64,000 nt of DNA from positions 83,797,918 through 83,861,917 of the forward strand of contig NC_084469.1 in the NCBI RefSeq assembly GCF_027409185.1, given 5' to 3'. The notes under the pieces were generated by a model that was not told the origin of the DNA, searched no databases, and saw nothing but the letters and a program-made list of their open reading frames with translations. Origin of the DNA: Cynocephalus volans (Eukaryota; Chordata; Mammalia; Dermoptera; Cynocephalidae). The position numbers and the translations under genes are program-made. Shown piece by piece: positions 1 to 11,774 of the stretch; within the stretch, counting starts at the first letter, position 1; every line of letters begins with the position of its first letter.

Positions 1-236
1 GCATTTTCACGAATCAGTGAGACAAATAACCTAACAAATGTGGCCAAAAAATATGAACAAGTTATTCGCAGACCTACACACGACTTACACAAAATCATGT
101 CACTGTTGCTAGTAACCAAATTAAATGCAAATAAAAATTAGAACAACTAAATAGTTTCTATATCCTATTATGGTTGGAATAATTTAAATGAGAGATAATA
201 GCTGTGATCAGAAAAGACGCACTCTCTCTCTTTTTA

Positions 237-335
237 TCTTTTTTTGGTGGTTGGCTGGCATGGAGATCCGAATCCCTGACCTTGGTGTTGTCAGCACCAT
301 GCTCTCCCAAGTGAGCTAACCGGCTGGTCCCCCCA
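237..335 (-). mobile_element. tRNA-Ile SINE monomer (CYN-type)
   Basis: The reverse complement reads GCCGGTTAGCTCACTTGGG, then a GGTGCTGACAACACC loop and GATTCGGATC. This follows tRNA-Ile with recognisable A and B boxes. A-rich sequence lies on the tail side. Confidence 0.8.
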
Positions 336-349
336 CCTCCTTTTTTAAA

Positions 350-1145
350 AAAAGATGCTCTCTTTTATGGGTGGCAGTATAAATCAACATCTATCAAAAT
401 GTGAAAAGGTCATACCTTTGACCCAGCAATTTCAGTTTTAGAATCTATTGAAATAATCACACGTGGGTAAATAAGTATGTAAAAAGATGTTTGTTCAAAC
501 ATTTCTTGTAATGGTGAAGAAGTTAAAAGCAACCTAAATATTCATCAGTAGGAGGGTGATTGAATAAAATATAATCTACCTTGTGGTAGATTGTGAATTT
601 GGCCCTAAGTTCTTCCCCTCCCTGCATCAATGGCCTTACAAGGTGATGTTGCAATAGTCCTGACAAATGCTGGAGTTGGTTTCTCCCTGAATCTGGTTCG
701 GCTTAGTGACTTGAAAAGCCCTTGCATATTAAGGGCTGTTCTCTTGCTGCACTTGGAACTCTGACACTGCCATGTGAACAAGCCTGAGCCAGCCTTCTGG
801 AAATGAGAGGCCATGTGAAGAACTGAGTCATACTGGCTGATAGTCTGCCAACCTTCAGAATATGGATGAGGCCGCCCTAGACCATTCAGCCACCAATTGA
901 CCTGGAGCTGACCACAGATGCATGAGAAAGCTCATCAGAGACCAAACTGGATTGGACAAGAAGAATTGTGCAGCTGGCCTTTTTAAGCCACTACATTTTG
1001 GGGTGGTATGTCTCACAGCAATGGATAACTGATACTCATCTATACAATGAAATACCATGGAGCAATTTGAAAGAATGAGATGAATATATGCATATTAGTA
1101 TACTGACATGGAAGCTTGATGAGACAAATTAATGATAAAAAAAAA
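350..1145 (+). mobile_element. L1M 3' fragment split by an MLT1-type LTR (about 590-1036)
   Basis: 350-590 resembles an L1 ORF2 end or 3'UTR (TTTGACCCAGCAATTTC) and resumes at about 1043 (ATGAAATACCATGGAGCA). The middle ends TTAAGCCACTACATTTTGGG ... AATGGATAACTGATAC, an MLT1-type MaLR LTR terminus. Confidence 0.6.
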
Positions 1146-1149
1146 AAAC

Positions 1150-2775
1150 CTTTGATTTTGTAATTCTATAAGCTTTCCTATTGCCTTCCAATAAATTCCT
1201 TTTTCCCTCCTCTTAAGTTAGCCAGAGTTTATTTCTCTTGTTTAAGCCAGATAACTCTATAAATAGATGTCCTGGGCAAAATGAAGTTGGAAAGCCCTAA
1301 GTTAAATAGGTTTTTTTACAGTAGGATTTGGCAATGAATCCTCCAGAAGAAGTAGAGTATGCGTGCGGCTGCCCCATAGTTATTTGACAATGATACCCCC
1401 TTCCTACTATGCCCTGATGTCTCAAGAGATTAATGGTCCATAGAATGCACTTTGGAAAAGCTCTGTCCTATTTGTCCTTGTAACAAATGATAATCTAAGG
1501 ATTCTGCCATATCTACCCTCCGTTTTGCTGGAAGGCTTTCTCATTTGTGTGTTGTGCTATGTCAACTGTCTCACCCCCCCTAGACATTTGTTGCAGGAAT
1601 CCATTACAGTAAAAGTAAATAGAAAATGGTATCTGCTTTAGAAAACATTTCCCCAATTTTCTGTTAATAGCACTCATTATGTAGGTTCATAATGATCACT
1701 TTGTCCAGTGTGCCAAATATCAGGGCAAAGTGATCTGTTTCTGAAAATTGACCAGTCCACACACTACCTAACACAGAACTTTGTGAAAGGATCTTACTTA
1801 GTGGCACGTGAACTTCTTGGCTGATGTGGTATTGGAAGACAAGTGATCACTGGAGAAATGTGAGAAAGACTTGGAGAACTGTGCTTGGAATTAGAGGTCC
1901 TGGATGGAAATCCAGTCCCTGGTATACCAGCCACTGTACCCTGGGAGTTGCTGAGCCTCAGTTTTTTCAGTTTATCCACAAAATGAGGATGATAACAGTA
2001 TCCCTATTACAGGGACATTCTGGTGCTCAGATAAATTAATGAGGATGAAAGTTTGCTGTGAATGACAAAACACTCCCATCTGTAGGTATCAGCCAAGGTC
2101 CTTTCACTTCCAAGTAGACTCAACCTGACCTAACTCAGACCAAAAAAGGAATTTACCCACTTGCACAACTGAAACATCCATAAATATCCATGGGCATTCT
2201 AGCTCCAAGTAGGGCTGGGGGTAGAGGCGCAAGCAATATCACCAAGATCTGCTTCTCTCCATTTTTCCACACTGATTTTCTGTTTTGTCTCTGCTAGAAG
2301 AGGGACTATGAATGAACAAATGCTCTCTAAAATGAGTGAAGGATTCCACAGTCCTTAGCACTCACTGTTGACTTAGGTCAGGCCTTCACTCACTGGTGTT
2401 AATTGCCAGGGCCTTGGACTGTGACTTTGAGACCCACGCTTAGACTCAGAGCTGGGAAGAAAGCTGTCAGTCCAACTTTCACTCTGTTCCCTGAACACTG
2501 GTTTTTGGCCAATTCTCTTTTCTCCTTGAACCAGGAAATGAGGATTCTTGGCACTTGAAAGATAAACTTGTTATTTTGGGAGATGATGGGGGACATAGAA
2601 TAGGGACATTTGTAGCAAGAATGAAATCATGGGTGAAGTTGAAAGGCACACACCCCATCTAGCTACTGGCCCAAGTTGCTAGTCCTCAGTTGTAAAGAAA
2701 AGACATTTGGCTTTTCCATTTGGTGGGAAAGAAAATACTACTGCTGGAGAAAGAAAGGAAGGAAGAGAGACAAGC
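1150..2775. other. No gene seen (apart from the MIR at 1880-2040)
   Basis: AT-rich intergenic sequence. No splice-flanked conserved frame, RNA gene or clear repeat was recognised outside the MIR. Confidence 0.5.
1880..2040 (+). repeat. MIR fragment
   Basis: Contains the MIR core pattern (TGAGCCTCAGTTTTTTCAG ... AAAATGAGGATGATAA). Confidence 0.6.
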
Positions 2776-4564
2776 AAAGAAAAAGTAGAGGAAGGAATAA
2801 ATTACTTAGGAACTGAGTTAACCAAGAATGTGAAAAATCTCTATAATGAGAACTACAAACCACTACTGAGAGAAATTAGAGAGGATACAAGAAGATGGAA
2901 AGATATCCCATGCTCTTGGATTGGAAGAATCAACATAGTGAAAATGTCCATACTACCCAAAGTGATATACAAATTCAATGCAATCCCCATCAAAATTCCA
3001 AAGACATTTTTCTCAGAAATGGAAAAAACTATCCAGACATTTATAGGGAATAATAAAAGACCATGCGTAGCCAAAGCAATGCTGAGCAAAAAAAAATAAA
3101 GCTGGAGGCATAACACTACCCAACTTTAAGCTATACTACAAAGCTATAATAACCAAAACAGTATGGTACTGGCATAAAAACAGACACACTGATCAATGGA
3201 ATAGAATAGAGAACCCAGAAATCAACCCACACACTTACTGCCATCTGATCTTTGACAAAGGCACCAAACCTATTCACTGGGGAAGGGACTGCCTCTTCAG
3301 CAAATGGTGCTGGGAGAACTGGATATCCATATGCAGGAGAATGAAACTAGATCCATACCTCTCACCATATACTAAAATCAACTCAAAATGGATTAAGGAT
3401 TTAAATACACACCCTGAAACAATAAAACTTCTTAAAGAAAACATAGGAGAAACACTTCAGGAAATAGGACTGGACACAGACTTCATGAATACGACCCCCA
3501 AAGCACGGGCAACCAAAGGAAAAATAAACAAATGGGATTATATCAAACTAAAAAGCTTCTGTACAGCAAAAGAAACAATTAACAGAGTTAAAAGACAACC
3601 AACAGAGTGGGAGAAAATATTTGCAAAATATACATCTGACAAAGGATTCATATCCAGAATATATAAGGAACTCAAACAACTTTACAAGAAAAAAACAAGC
3701 GACCCAATTAAAAAATGGGCAAAAGAGCTAAGTAGGCATTTCTCTAAGGAAGATATATAAATGGCCAACAGACATATGAAAAAATGCTCAATATCACTCA
3801 GCATTCGGGAAATGCAAATCAAAACCACACTGAGATACCATCTCACCCCAGTTAGGATGGCTAAAATCCAAAAGACTGTGAACGATAAATGCTGGCGAGG
3901 TTGCGGAGAAAAAGGAACTCTCATACATTGTTGGTGGGACTGCAAAATGGTACAGCCTCTATGGAAAATGGTATGGAGTTTCCTCAAACAATTGCAGATA
4001 GATCTACCATATGACCCAGCTATCCCACTGCTGGGAATATACCCAGAGGAATGGAAATCATCAAGTCTAAGGTATAACTGTTCCCCAATGTTCATTGCAG
4101 CATTCTTTACAATAGCCAAGAGTTGGAACCAGCCCAAATGTCTATCATCGGATGAGTGGATATGGAAAATGTGGTATATCTACACAATGGAATACTACTC
4201 AGCTATAAAAACGAATGAAATACTGCCATTTGCAACAACATGGATGGACCTTGAGCGAATTATATTAAGTGAAACGAGTCAGGCACAGAAAGAGAAATAC
4301 CACATGTTCTCACTTATTGGTGGGAGCTAAAAATTAATATATAAATTCACACACACAGAAATAAAACCGGGGGGGGGAAGAAGATATAACAACTACAATT
4401 ACTTGAAGTTGATACGACAAGCAAACAGAGGGGACATTGTTGTGGGGGAGGGAGGAGGGAGGGAGGTTTTGGTGATGGGCAACAATAATCAACCACAATG
4501 TATATCGACAAAATAAAAGTTAAAAAAAAAAAAAAGAAAAAAAAAGAAAAAGTAGAGGAAGGAA
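2776..4564 (+). mobile_element. 5'-truncated L1 with target-site duplication
   Basis: The insert at about 2798-4542 carries the last third of L1 ORF2, a short G-rich 3'UTR and an A-rich tail (4520-4545). AAAGAAAAAGTAGAGGAAGGAA is duplicated at 2776-2797 and 4543-4564, though A-tail overlap blurs the exact edge. The peptide includes [23 protein letters not shown] and [18 protein letters not shown], typical of the ORF2 C-terminus. It is one of the better preserved L1 copies in the window. Confidence 0.9.
2798..4330 (+). pseudogene. L1 ORF2 C-terminal remnant
   Basis: Reads as ORF2p C-terminal sequence across three frame segments: 2798-3099, 3105-3760 and 3761-4330. There is a frameshift near an A-run at about 3090-3099 and an in-frame TAA at 3758-3760. 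It lacks the endonuclease and reverse-transcriptase domains because of 5' truncation, so it is not functional. Confidence 0.88.
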
Positions 4565-4665
4565 GGAAGAGAAAGAACAAAATTTGGAGTGGGGAGAGAG
4601 AGAGAAGAAAGAAGAGAGGAAGGGAGAGAGGAATGGAGGGATGGAAGGAGGGGGATGAAGGTGCC
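4545..4665 (+). repeat. Purine-rich (GGAA/GA)n tract
   Basis: Almost pure A/G sequence directly beyond the L1 tail and duplication. It was probably a purine-rich target site. Confidence 0.75.
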
Positions 4666-4929
4666 TGGAGAGCCCTGGGAAGGGCTGGGGCTGGAGGAGC
4701 AGGCAGAAGGGCTTTTCCTGAACAATTCCTTTTCTTCATGGCTTCTCTGCTCCTCCGGGTTTCCATGGACATCTGTTTTCAGATTTTAAACTTATTTTTT
4801 ATTACTATAAAAGTTATATAGGCTCATTATATATACCAGAAAGCACAGAAAAATATAAAGAAGCTGGAAAACACTCCCTGATCCCACTGATTGGTTGTGA
4901 CCTGAAGTTTGAAACATGGGCCTAGAGCT

Positions 4930-5745
4930 GCTGCATGACCCTGGACTTTCCTACCTCTGACCTCTCCTCTTCCCACTCCCTGCACTTAATGTGCTCCAGT
5001 CACAATGGCCTGTGTCCTCTGTGGTCCTGCCTCAGGCCATATGCACATACTGTTGCCCTGCTGTCTGGAGTACTGTGCTCTCCCCCCAGTGCCTTCCTTC
5101 AAATCATTTAGGTCTTAACTTGAATGTTGAAGGCCCAACTCTTTCCCTGTCACCCAGTGATTTTATAACATATCACTGAGGTTTTTTATAGTCTTTATGC
5201 TATAAACTGAATGTTTGTGACCCGCCCGGAATTCATATGTTGAAATCCTAATCCCCAATGTGATGATTTCAGGAGGTGAAGCCTATAGGAGGTGATAAGA
5301 TCATGAGAGTGGAGCCCTTGGGAACGGTATTAGTGCTTTTACAAGGGTTCGAAGAGACCAGAGTTTGCTGCTTCTGCCATTTAACATCACCTTGAGGTTA
5401 CAGTGAAAAGACAGACATCTATGAACTAGGAAGTGGCACTCATCATTGAATCTACTGGTGTATTAATCTTAGACTTCCCAGCCTCTAGAACTGTGTCAAT
5501 AAATTTTAGTTGCTTATAAGCTACCTACTTTATGGTCCTTTACTACAGCAGCCCTAATGGACCAATATACTTTTTAACTACCTAAATGTATCATGCTTAT
5601 TGGCTCATTTGTTTAATTGTGGTCTCCTCTGACTTCAATGGAGACTTCATGAGAACAAGGACATCCACTACTGTACTGCTTCTGGTAACAGGACCTGGCA
5701 CATAATAAACACTCAATTTGTTGAGTGACTGATCAGTACTTTTGG
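4930..5745 (+). mobile_element. L2 fragment interrupted by a MaLR LTR (5198-5573)
   Basis: L2-like 3' sequence at 4930-5195 resumes at 5575-5745. The inserted LTR starts near CTATAAACTGAATGTTTGTG and ends TTTACTACAGCAGCCCTAA. It matches the MST/MLT1 pattern in plus orientation. Confidence 0.75.
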
Positions 5746-5829
5746 CTTTACAATGCATTTCCATGTACATGAGCTAGTGTAATCTCAGTTAAATGAGGGT
5801 AAATGGATTATGAAATTCATTTTCTAAGT

Positions 5830-5965
5830 GAAGAAATGGAGGCTTAGAGAGGTGGAGGAAACTGCTTGAGGTTACAAAGCCACTCTCCAGTGGATATAAG
5901 ACTGGAACTCAGGTGTCATAGCATCCAGTTCACTGTAGTCATTCTGCCTCCTTGTTGCTGTGATT
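5830..5965 (-). repeat. MIR fragment
   Basis: GAGGCTTAGAGAGGTGGAGGA and GACTGGAACTCAGGTGTC follow the MIR consensus in one orientation. Confidence 0.55.
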
Positions 5966-5969
5966 TAAA

Positions 5970-7690
5970 GTGAAGATGAGGATTTTTCCATTTGCTTTTT
6001 CTCTCTTGGCATATCTTCCCCAGACCAAAGGAGAAATTGATGACTGGTTGGTTGATCCTTTTCATAAGGTGGCTTAGCCATCTTTTTGTACAATCTTGAA
6101 CAGAAGGGCCTTTAATGAGCTTGACATGACAGCTCCAAGTCCAGCAGGAGAGCTGGAGGAGGAGGAAAGTCTTGGACAGATATCCATTTGCTCATGGGGT
6201 AAATCAACCACAAGGTCAAGGCTGTCTTAGATTCATTGACCTTTGGGAAAATGCTTGTCAGAGGATAATCCATTCTTTCTAGCAAATTTCTGCATCATGG
6301 CATGATGTGGCTGTAAAATTGTTCTTGTCGTAGTCCAAGGGTACAGAATCAGCTGACCACCCAGACAACTCTTTTCAGACCTTTATACTCACTAGCAGAG
6401 CTCACTTCCAGCTGTACAGGTGGAAAATTCCAGAGACTCCTTTCTTGGTGCCCTTTGAGGCTAGATCTGGGCATGTGACCTGAACCGGCCAATGGCATCC
6501 TAACAGAGGCCTCCTGTGGGAAATAGAAGCTTCTGGAAAAGATTTAATCCAAGATCAAGATGTGAGGAAGGAGAAACTCTCTTTCTCCTTCCAGGGTGTG
6601 ACCAGTGCTGTGTGATGATGTAATTCCTTAGAGCTGCATTGGCTATCTTGACACTTGAGGGAAATATCATCATGGTGAGGACAGCAGAGTGAAAATATGG
6701 AGAGAGCCTAGACCTTGACAACCTCATTGAGCCTCTGGACAAATCATGAAACTTCCTCTGGACTTCCCAGAAAATGGGGGAATAAATGTCCTTATTGTTT
6801 AAGGCATTTGGGTGTTCTCTGCCAAACTTAGAATAGCTAAATGTGTCCTAAAAGATATTTTCAATTTAGCCTCAGAGTCCTGTGTACAAGTTGCTGTGTT
6901 GTTAAAATGAAAACTGGGTTTTTCCAGACCTTACCCGACTGTGGACAGTGTGAGGTCTTGTCCCCACCAGCAGGGGGCAGGACCTCCTGTGGTCACACCC
7001 CCCTTTCATTTACTGCAAATTTTCACCAAGTTATTCCTCATAGTCTTCAGAGCTGTCTCAAGTGAGCTCGAGAACCAGTCTCGTGTTTTTCTGCTTCACC
7101 TCTTTGCTGTGTCTGCTTCTTGTGAAGCCTCTTGATGGTTCCTTTTCACATTGTCACCCTTCCTTGTTGCTGTGGGAAGAGCACTGAGGTGGGAGTGAAG
7201 AGATCTGTTTCTTATCTGGACTCTGCTTCTGACCTATGGAATGGCCTTGGATGGCCCTGTTCCCTTTGTTTGGCTCTAGTCACCAGAGGACCACAAGGCA
7301 GGTGGACAATGTCATCTCTGAGGTGTGTGGGATGAGATGCTGGGATCCCAGGCTCCCACCCCTACAGCTTGGGTCTGCCGTGTGCCAGCTGGGAGCACAG
7401 TCCCTGTGTCCCCTCCCTGGGCTGACTCATGGACTTGTGCTGTGCCTGCATCTGCAAAACCAGTGGGCAGAGCCAGGGCCTGCCAGAAGTCTGCTGCAGG
7501 TGGGTGTTGGAAATGAGTAGGTTTGCTGCTGCCCAGAGGCCTGAGAAGTGGTGGGGAGGGAAGTGTGTGGGCTGGTAGCTCCTTCTCTGCACTGAAATCT
7601 AGAACAAGGCCATCTGTCTGTGCTAAGAATGCTAATGCTAGGGATTTTTCCTTACCAGAGTTTCCTTTTAGTGAAGATCTGCTGGCCAAG
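5970..7690. other. Mostly unassigned intergenic sequence
   Basis: Holds the CTCF-type motif at 6967 and a weak MIR at about 7170-7270. Short open frames around 7100-7700 overlap on both strands and resemble no family, so they are treated as chance. Confidence 0.45.
6967..6980 (+). promoter_or_regulatory. CTCF-type motif
   Basis: CCAGCAGGGGGCAG is a perfect match to CCASYAGRKGGCRS, in intergenic sequence with no recognised repeat. Confidence 0.5.
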
Positions 7691-8800
7691 TAGGCATTTC
7701 ATAGGGTTAGGGGGAGGGAAAGGGAAAGGGAGCACAGCAGGCAGAGGGAACGGCATGCACAATGACCCTGAGGTGGGGTGTCTAGTCAGCTCAGGCTGTT
7801 ACAATAATAGCACAGACTGGGTGGCTTAAGCAATGGACATTTATTTCTCATGGTTCTGGAGGCTGGACAGTCCAAGATCAGGGTGCCAGCATGGTCAGGT
7901 TCTGGTCAAAGCCCTGTTGGTTTCCTCACAGGGTGGAGGGGGAGAAAGAGAATGAATGAGTGCATTGTGGTCCCTTCATCTGCTTACAAAGGCACTAATC
8001 CCTTCATGGGGGCCACATCATCATGACCTCACCTAACCCTAATTACCTCCCAAAGTCATTGCATTGGGGATTGGGTCTTCCATATATGAATTTTGGGGGA
8101 CACAAACATTTAATTCCTAGCAGGGGGAGCATGTGGCTTGAGCACCTGAGAGAAGTGAGTGAGAGCAGGCTGAAGGAGGCAGGATGCAGCTTGCAGAAAG
8201 ACCTGATTGTGAGACGCATGGTGTGGCCATAGTAGGAGGAAGGTGGAGCAGAGCCAGAGAAGATGAGAGGTTCTGGATGGGAGGTCAATGCAGTCTCCTG
8301 GTGGGAGGTGATGTGCCTTGGGACTAGAAGCATGGGGCAGAGATGGAGAGAAGTAGGTGGATCTGAAATACACATCAGAGGAAAATCCACAGCATTTGGC
8401 GCTGGTTTGGCTGACGAGGGTGAGTGGGAGGGAGATATCAGAGTAACTCCTTGGTTCTGGGTTTTGAAGCTGCATGGAGGGTGGTGTCATTGGCAAGATG
8501 GGGAACTCTGGAGGAGGACAGATCCACAGGGATGCTCAAGTTCCAGTTGGATAAAATGAGCTTGAGATCCATTTGAGATATTAAGTGGGGGTGCTGTCAG
8601 TGGGTTAAGTGAATGGTCGATCCAGCCATGCAAGTTTCGCTGGCCATGATGAGGCTGTTGAACCTGATTCTGAGAGCAGTGAGAAGGCTTTGAAAAGTTT
8701 TAAGCAGAGGGAGATGCGATGAGACTGGTTTTGGCTTTGGTGTGAGACTAGATAAGAAGGGAGCAAGACAGGAGGTGTGGGAGGTTAAGGTGCCTTTGAG
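7690..8800 (-). mobile_element. L2-type fragment split by an MLT1 LTR (7779-8121)
   Basis: The LTR in minus orientation is recognised by ACTGGGTGGCTTAAGCAA, TTTCTCATGGTTCTGGAGGC and the CTAATTACCTCCCAAAG end. Flanks such as CAGGCAGAGGGAACGGCATG resemble reversed L2. Confidence 0.65.
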
Positions 8801-11140
8801 TACATGGCAATCACAGCAGGGAAGCTAATGAGACCACCGAAAAGAGAAGAGGCAAGAGGGGGCTCCAGGCTCCTCACTTTCCCACAGGAAATGAGCTGCC
8901 TGAGGATTCCCCTTTCTGGACTTGGTCTCCATATTCAAAATGAGCAGCTCAGTCTGCATAGTCGACTTCCTTGGGCTCAAACACCCAAATTTGTGATGTG
9001 CGCATCTACTGTCCTCCAGACGTACCCTGAGGGACATATCGGTGTTTCCACTGCAATGGAGGCTGCAGAAAGGTCATGGCAGGGCCAGTGTGAGGCCCCA
9101 GACTGCTGGGGACCGGCAGGCAGCAGAGCTCCTTGCATGTCTAGAAGAGGGTTAGGGTCTGCAGGAGAGAGGCAAGCAGCAGTACTCAGATGGCAGCTCT
9201 GGAATTGCGTTTCTGCACCTCACAGCTCTGAGATCACTGAGGGGCTGTGGGGTCTTCGCCAAGTTGCCACTGAGGAAAATTGGCTCCAAAACTTGTTCCA
9301 GGAGAGACTGGAGCTGGGAAGGGGTGGCTTGCTGACGGTTCTCTCCTGCATCTATAAGGAAGCAGCCCGGTGTAGGGGTGATATTGAGGTGCACTAAACC
9401 CCAGCATTGATAGTTGATGTCAGTGTTACAGACTGGGCCTCTCTGCCAGCTCTTTGTTACTGGTCCAAGATGAAGTAAGTATAGAAACTGAGTTAGCCTT
9501 TAGAAATATATGGAAATTTGATAGAGTAATTTTATGCGTGGTGAATCTAATAATAAAAAATGTAGGTTTTTCTTTTGTCTTTGTATTTTTTTGTTTCTTA
9601 TTTTTATTGTATTTTACGAAAGTATCAGTGTGCAATGAGTTGGAAATAAAAATGAACAGTGGTCCTTCAACCCAGGTAGTCTAAGAAGCGCTGGTCTAGG
9701 TTATCCTGGGCAATCACTTTCCCTCTCTGGGCCTGTTTCTCCATATGGACTTACATTATGGGCATGTTTGAAGGTTTGGGGGAGGTTTCAGTTCTGAATT
9801 CTCATTAATTCCTTCTTTCATTCAAGAGATATTCACTGGGCACCTACTTTGTGCTAAGCACAAGAAGCTCAGAATACAATGATGAGAAATATGGCGAAAA
9901 GTGGCCCCTGTATCCTTGCAGCTAACAGTGTGGTGGGGGAAGACAGGCAATAAACAAGCATACACACCAGTGTACAATTGCTAACTGATACATGCAGAGA
10001 AGGAAAGGAAATCATTCTACCAACAGAAGAACCTGCCTTCCCCTGAGGAGAAGAGGGTTAGGGCAGACTTTGCAAGAGAGAGCAAGGATTTCCAGGGCTT
10101 CTTCTGGAAAGGAAAGATTTCCTGAAGAAGGGAGGTTTGAGCTGGAGTCTGAGAGATTTGTAGGAGGTGATTAGGTGAGAAGAGGGGAGGAGGAAGAGTC
10201 CTAAGGCCCCGTCTTCTGTTTGCTACTCAGGATGCACTTTCTACTCTCCTGCACCTGCTCTGCACCCAAGAGATGACCTCCATCACCTGCCTCCTGAGGT
10301 TCCCTCCTCTCTTGTTTCCAGTTGGGTTTGGCCTCATGGGAAGCACCCCCAAGAGATGGGCAGGTGGGAGCAGAGTGAGGTCGTGGTGTTTATTCCTCTG
10401 GCTGTCTTCCTGCCTGGGGGCGGGGAGTGGTGGTGGTGCTACAGCATTTCTTCACTTATAGCCACAGCTCCTGCAGCAGCCACAGAGAGATCTCTGATGG
10501 CAGGAAACATAATTAACTGAGGGCCTTAATTGCTGGCCTCCTAACTCCATCCCTGCATTTACATCAAGGTCATGCTTTGCATGGGCTGCTCGCAGCCAGT
10601 GACTGTGTGCTGTAGGGGTACTAAGGCAGATTTATTCCTGGGAGATACAAGACTCCTCTGATGGCCAACTTTGGCTGGAGGACTCCCTGGCAGTCCTGAC
10701 AAACCTTCCTTGATCTGCACAGCAGTTTAGGATGTTCCTACCCATCCTTCTTTCCCTTTGTTCTTCACTCGGGGTCAGATTTGCATCATGGTCTGATGAT
10801 TTTCCCAGCCTTTCTGGGTTCCCTCCACATTTCCTCTCATAAGTATTTTCCCTAATAAAAAAACCTTGCACGTTTCACCTCATCTTGGCACCTGTTCCTT
10901 GAAGGATCTGCTTCTGCTGAGAGACCCTTCTGCAACTACAGTTTTTACCAGTTCCCAGTGCCTGCTCCCTTTGCTTGCCTCTCAGGCCCAGCTGTGATTC
11001 TTGCTGTCGCCGATCCCTGGGTGCTGTTTCCCTTAGCCCTGCCTGCAACTTTTCAAGAAGTCCCACCATTAAATTCTATTAAGCTACTCCTTTTGAATGT
11101 AACCTTGTTTCCTGCCAGGGCTCTGACTTATATAGTACAC
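8800..11140. other. Intergenic; weak L2-like stretch at about 9790-10200, otherwise unassigned
   Basis: Contains ATTCACTGGGCACCTACTTTG, a common end motif of ancient mammalian repeats. An open frame of 197 codons at 8804-9397 has no recognisable family and no promoter or splice context. Confidence 0.4.
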
Positions 11141-11774
11141 TGGGCACAAAGAATAGTGTATGCAATGGCCTGATGTGGGCAAATACTTAGTGTGTTTGAG
11201 GGACTGAGAACTGTCAGTGTGGCTGAAGTTCAAAGAGCAGGAGGGCAGAGGAAAAGGAATACAAGATGTCTTGGGTCTGTATCCAAGAAGCATGGAGAAG
11301 GCCCTTGAAGAATTTTTAGCAAAGAGATAATATTATCACATTTGCATATTGAAAAGATAATTCTGGCTATACTGTGAAGAATAGATTTGGGGTGGGTGTG
11401 GAGTGGATATAGCGAGAGTAATTAGGAGGCTATTGCAGTGGCTCAGGTAAGAAATAACAGCGGCTTGAACCAGGATGGTGGCAGTGACAATGGAGAGTCG
11501 GTGGTTGAACTGGCAGCACTTGAAGATGGATTGGATACCGGGGTTCAGGAAGAAGGAGATGAAAAGAATGACTCCTTCACTTTGGCTTCATGGGTTTAAT
11601 CTTGAACATGCTGAATCTGAGGTGCCATTGAGATTGCCAAGTAGAGAGACAGCCAAGCAACTGAACCTCAGTCCATGCAATCACACAGAGGAGAGGTTTT
11701 GGATGGAGACAAACATTTTGGTCTCATTTGCATGTGCAAGAGTGTGAAAGATATTTCTTGGCAAGAGAGAAGAT

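Noticed and set aside
3682..4137. Minus-strand 151-codon frame
   Set aside because: Antisense shadow of the L1 ORF2 remnant.
8804..9397. 197-codon frame in intergenic DNA
   Set aside because: No recognisable family, an overlapping frame on the other strand, and no promoter or splice context.
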